The notes beneath the pieces were generated by a model. That model did not search any database. It was not told the DNA's origin and saw only the letters and a list, made by a program, of their open reading frames with translations. This document shows positions 6,580-6,740 of a stretch of DNA of 6,740 nucleotides, one piece after another. The position numbers and the translations under genes are program-made. The number at the start of each line of letters is the position of its first letter. Position 1 is the stretch's first letter. This DNA comes from Gammaproteobacteria bacterium. Lineage in GTDB: Bacteria; Pseudomonadota; Gammaproteobacteria; Pseudomonadales; Pseudomonadaceae. The stretch spans positions 1 to 6,740 of the forward strand of contig JAAZJF010000394.1 in assembly GCA_012800475.1 (NCBI GenBank), given 5' to 3'.

Positions 6580-6610
6580 TTTAAGAATAGGCCTTTACAG
6601 CATTCTTAAA
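6580..6610. repeat. 9-bp perfect inverted repeat around a promoter -35
   Basis: TTTAAGAAT (6580-6588) and ATTCTTAAA (6602-6610) are exact reverse complements separated by 13 bp that contain the -35 hexamer TTTACA (6594-6599). The arms are A/T-rich and no T-run follows, so it is not a typical terminator. It may be an operator, part of an UP-like region, or coincidence in A/T-rich DNA. Confidence 0.5.
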
Positions 6611-6628
6611 GCGTGTAGAATGCGCACC
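6594..6628 (+). promoter_or_regulatory. Strong promoter P1, stable-RNA type
   Basis: TTTACA (6594-6599), a 16-bp spacer, TAGAAT (6616-6621), then the GC-rich discriminator GCGCACC (6622-6628), with a likely start near 6628. An A/T-rich stretch (about 6569-6590) precedes it like an UP element. The 16-bp spacer and GC-rich discriminator are typical of rRNA and tRNA promoters under growth-rate and ppGpp control. The transcript would begin with an 8-bp hairpin (6630-6637 with 6653-6660, one wobble). Confidence 0.75.
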
Positions 6629-6699
6629 TCGTTAGGCAAACAAGGTTTCACAGTCTAACGTAAGAGTTTGATTTTAAAGGAAATAACTTAAAAATCAGC

Positions 6700-6735
6700 T
6701 TGACAGGGTGGCGAAACGCTGTAAGATACGCACCC
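6700..6735 (+). promoter_or_regulatory. Strong promoter P2, stable-RNA type
   Basis: Consensus -35 TTGACA (6700-6705), a 16-bp spacer, -10 TAAGAT (6722-6727) and GC-rich discriminator ACGCACC (6728-6734), with a likely start near 6734. A 36-bp A/T-rich segment (6664-6699) upstream fits an UP element. It shares spacer length and discriminator with P1, 106 bp upstream. Together they point to an rRNA or tRNA operon just past the window; the gene itself is not in view. Confidence 0.85.
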
Positions 6736-6740
6736 TAGCA

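Noticed and set aside
6662..6740. 16S rRNA gene beginning at the AAGAGTTTGAT motif
   Set aside because: The match stops after 11 nt, the following bases are unlike 16S, and a full consensus promoter lies downstream of it.

Overview
The window looks like a chromosomal segment of a gammaproteobacterium, most likely from the Pseudomonas lineage (Pseudomonadaceae). The reasons are AtpD, AtpC and GlmU proteins that read like Pseudomonas orthologues (e.g. the EGNTGI stretch and N-terminal MSLDIVILAAGQGTRM of GlmU), the atpD-atpC-glmU gene order, and an AmpDh2-type lipoprotein amidase followed by a SpmA/SpmB-like membrane protein. Base composition is visibly more A/T-rich than in a typical Pseudomonas, so a low-GC member of the family is plausible; this is inference from memory of family sequences, not from a database search.

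Left part (1-1980): the 3' end of the ATP synthase operon, with atpD (F1 beta) and atpC (F1 epsilon) separated by a 76-bp gap holding a stable hairpin, and closed by a perfect-stem intrinsic terminator. Middle (1981-3465): glmU as its own unit, making UDP-GlcNAc, with a strong terminator hairpin behind it. Converging on it from the minus strand is a small four-helix membrane protein made of two TM2 domains (3466-3867).

Right part (3868-6555): a 221-bp divergent intergenic region, then a plus-strand run of three closely spaced genes: a zinc-dependent lipoprotein N-acetylmuramoyl-L-alanine amidase (AmiD/AmpDh2), a two-Gate-domain (SpmA+SpmB-like) membrane protein, and a small lipoprotein of unknown function. 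All three act at the envelope by prediction. The last 185 bp have no gene but hold two tandem strong promoters of stable-RNA type (16-bp spacers, GC-rich discriminators), which suggests that an rRNA or tRNA operon starts just beyond the right edge.

Most of the window is ordinary housekeeping DNA. I see no mobile element, CRISPR array, or clearly new multi-gene system. The points worth a second look are small: the tandem stable-RNA promoters with an inverted repeat around the first -35 and an 11-nt match to the start of 16S rRNA between them; the four-codon mini-ORF just before the amidase; the atpD-atpC hairpin; and the conserved-looking amidase/SpmAB/lipoprotein cluster, in which two of three proteins have no settled role.
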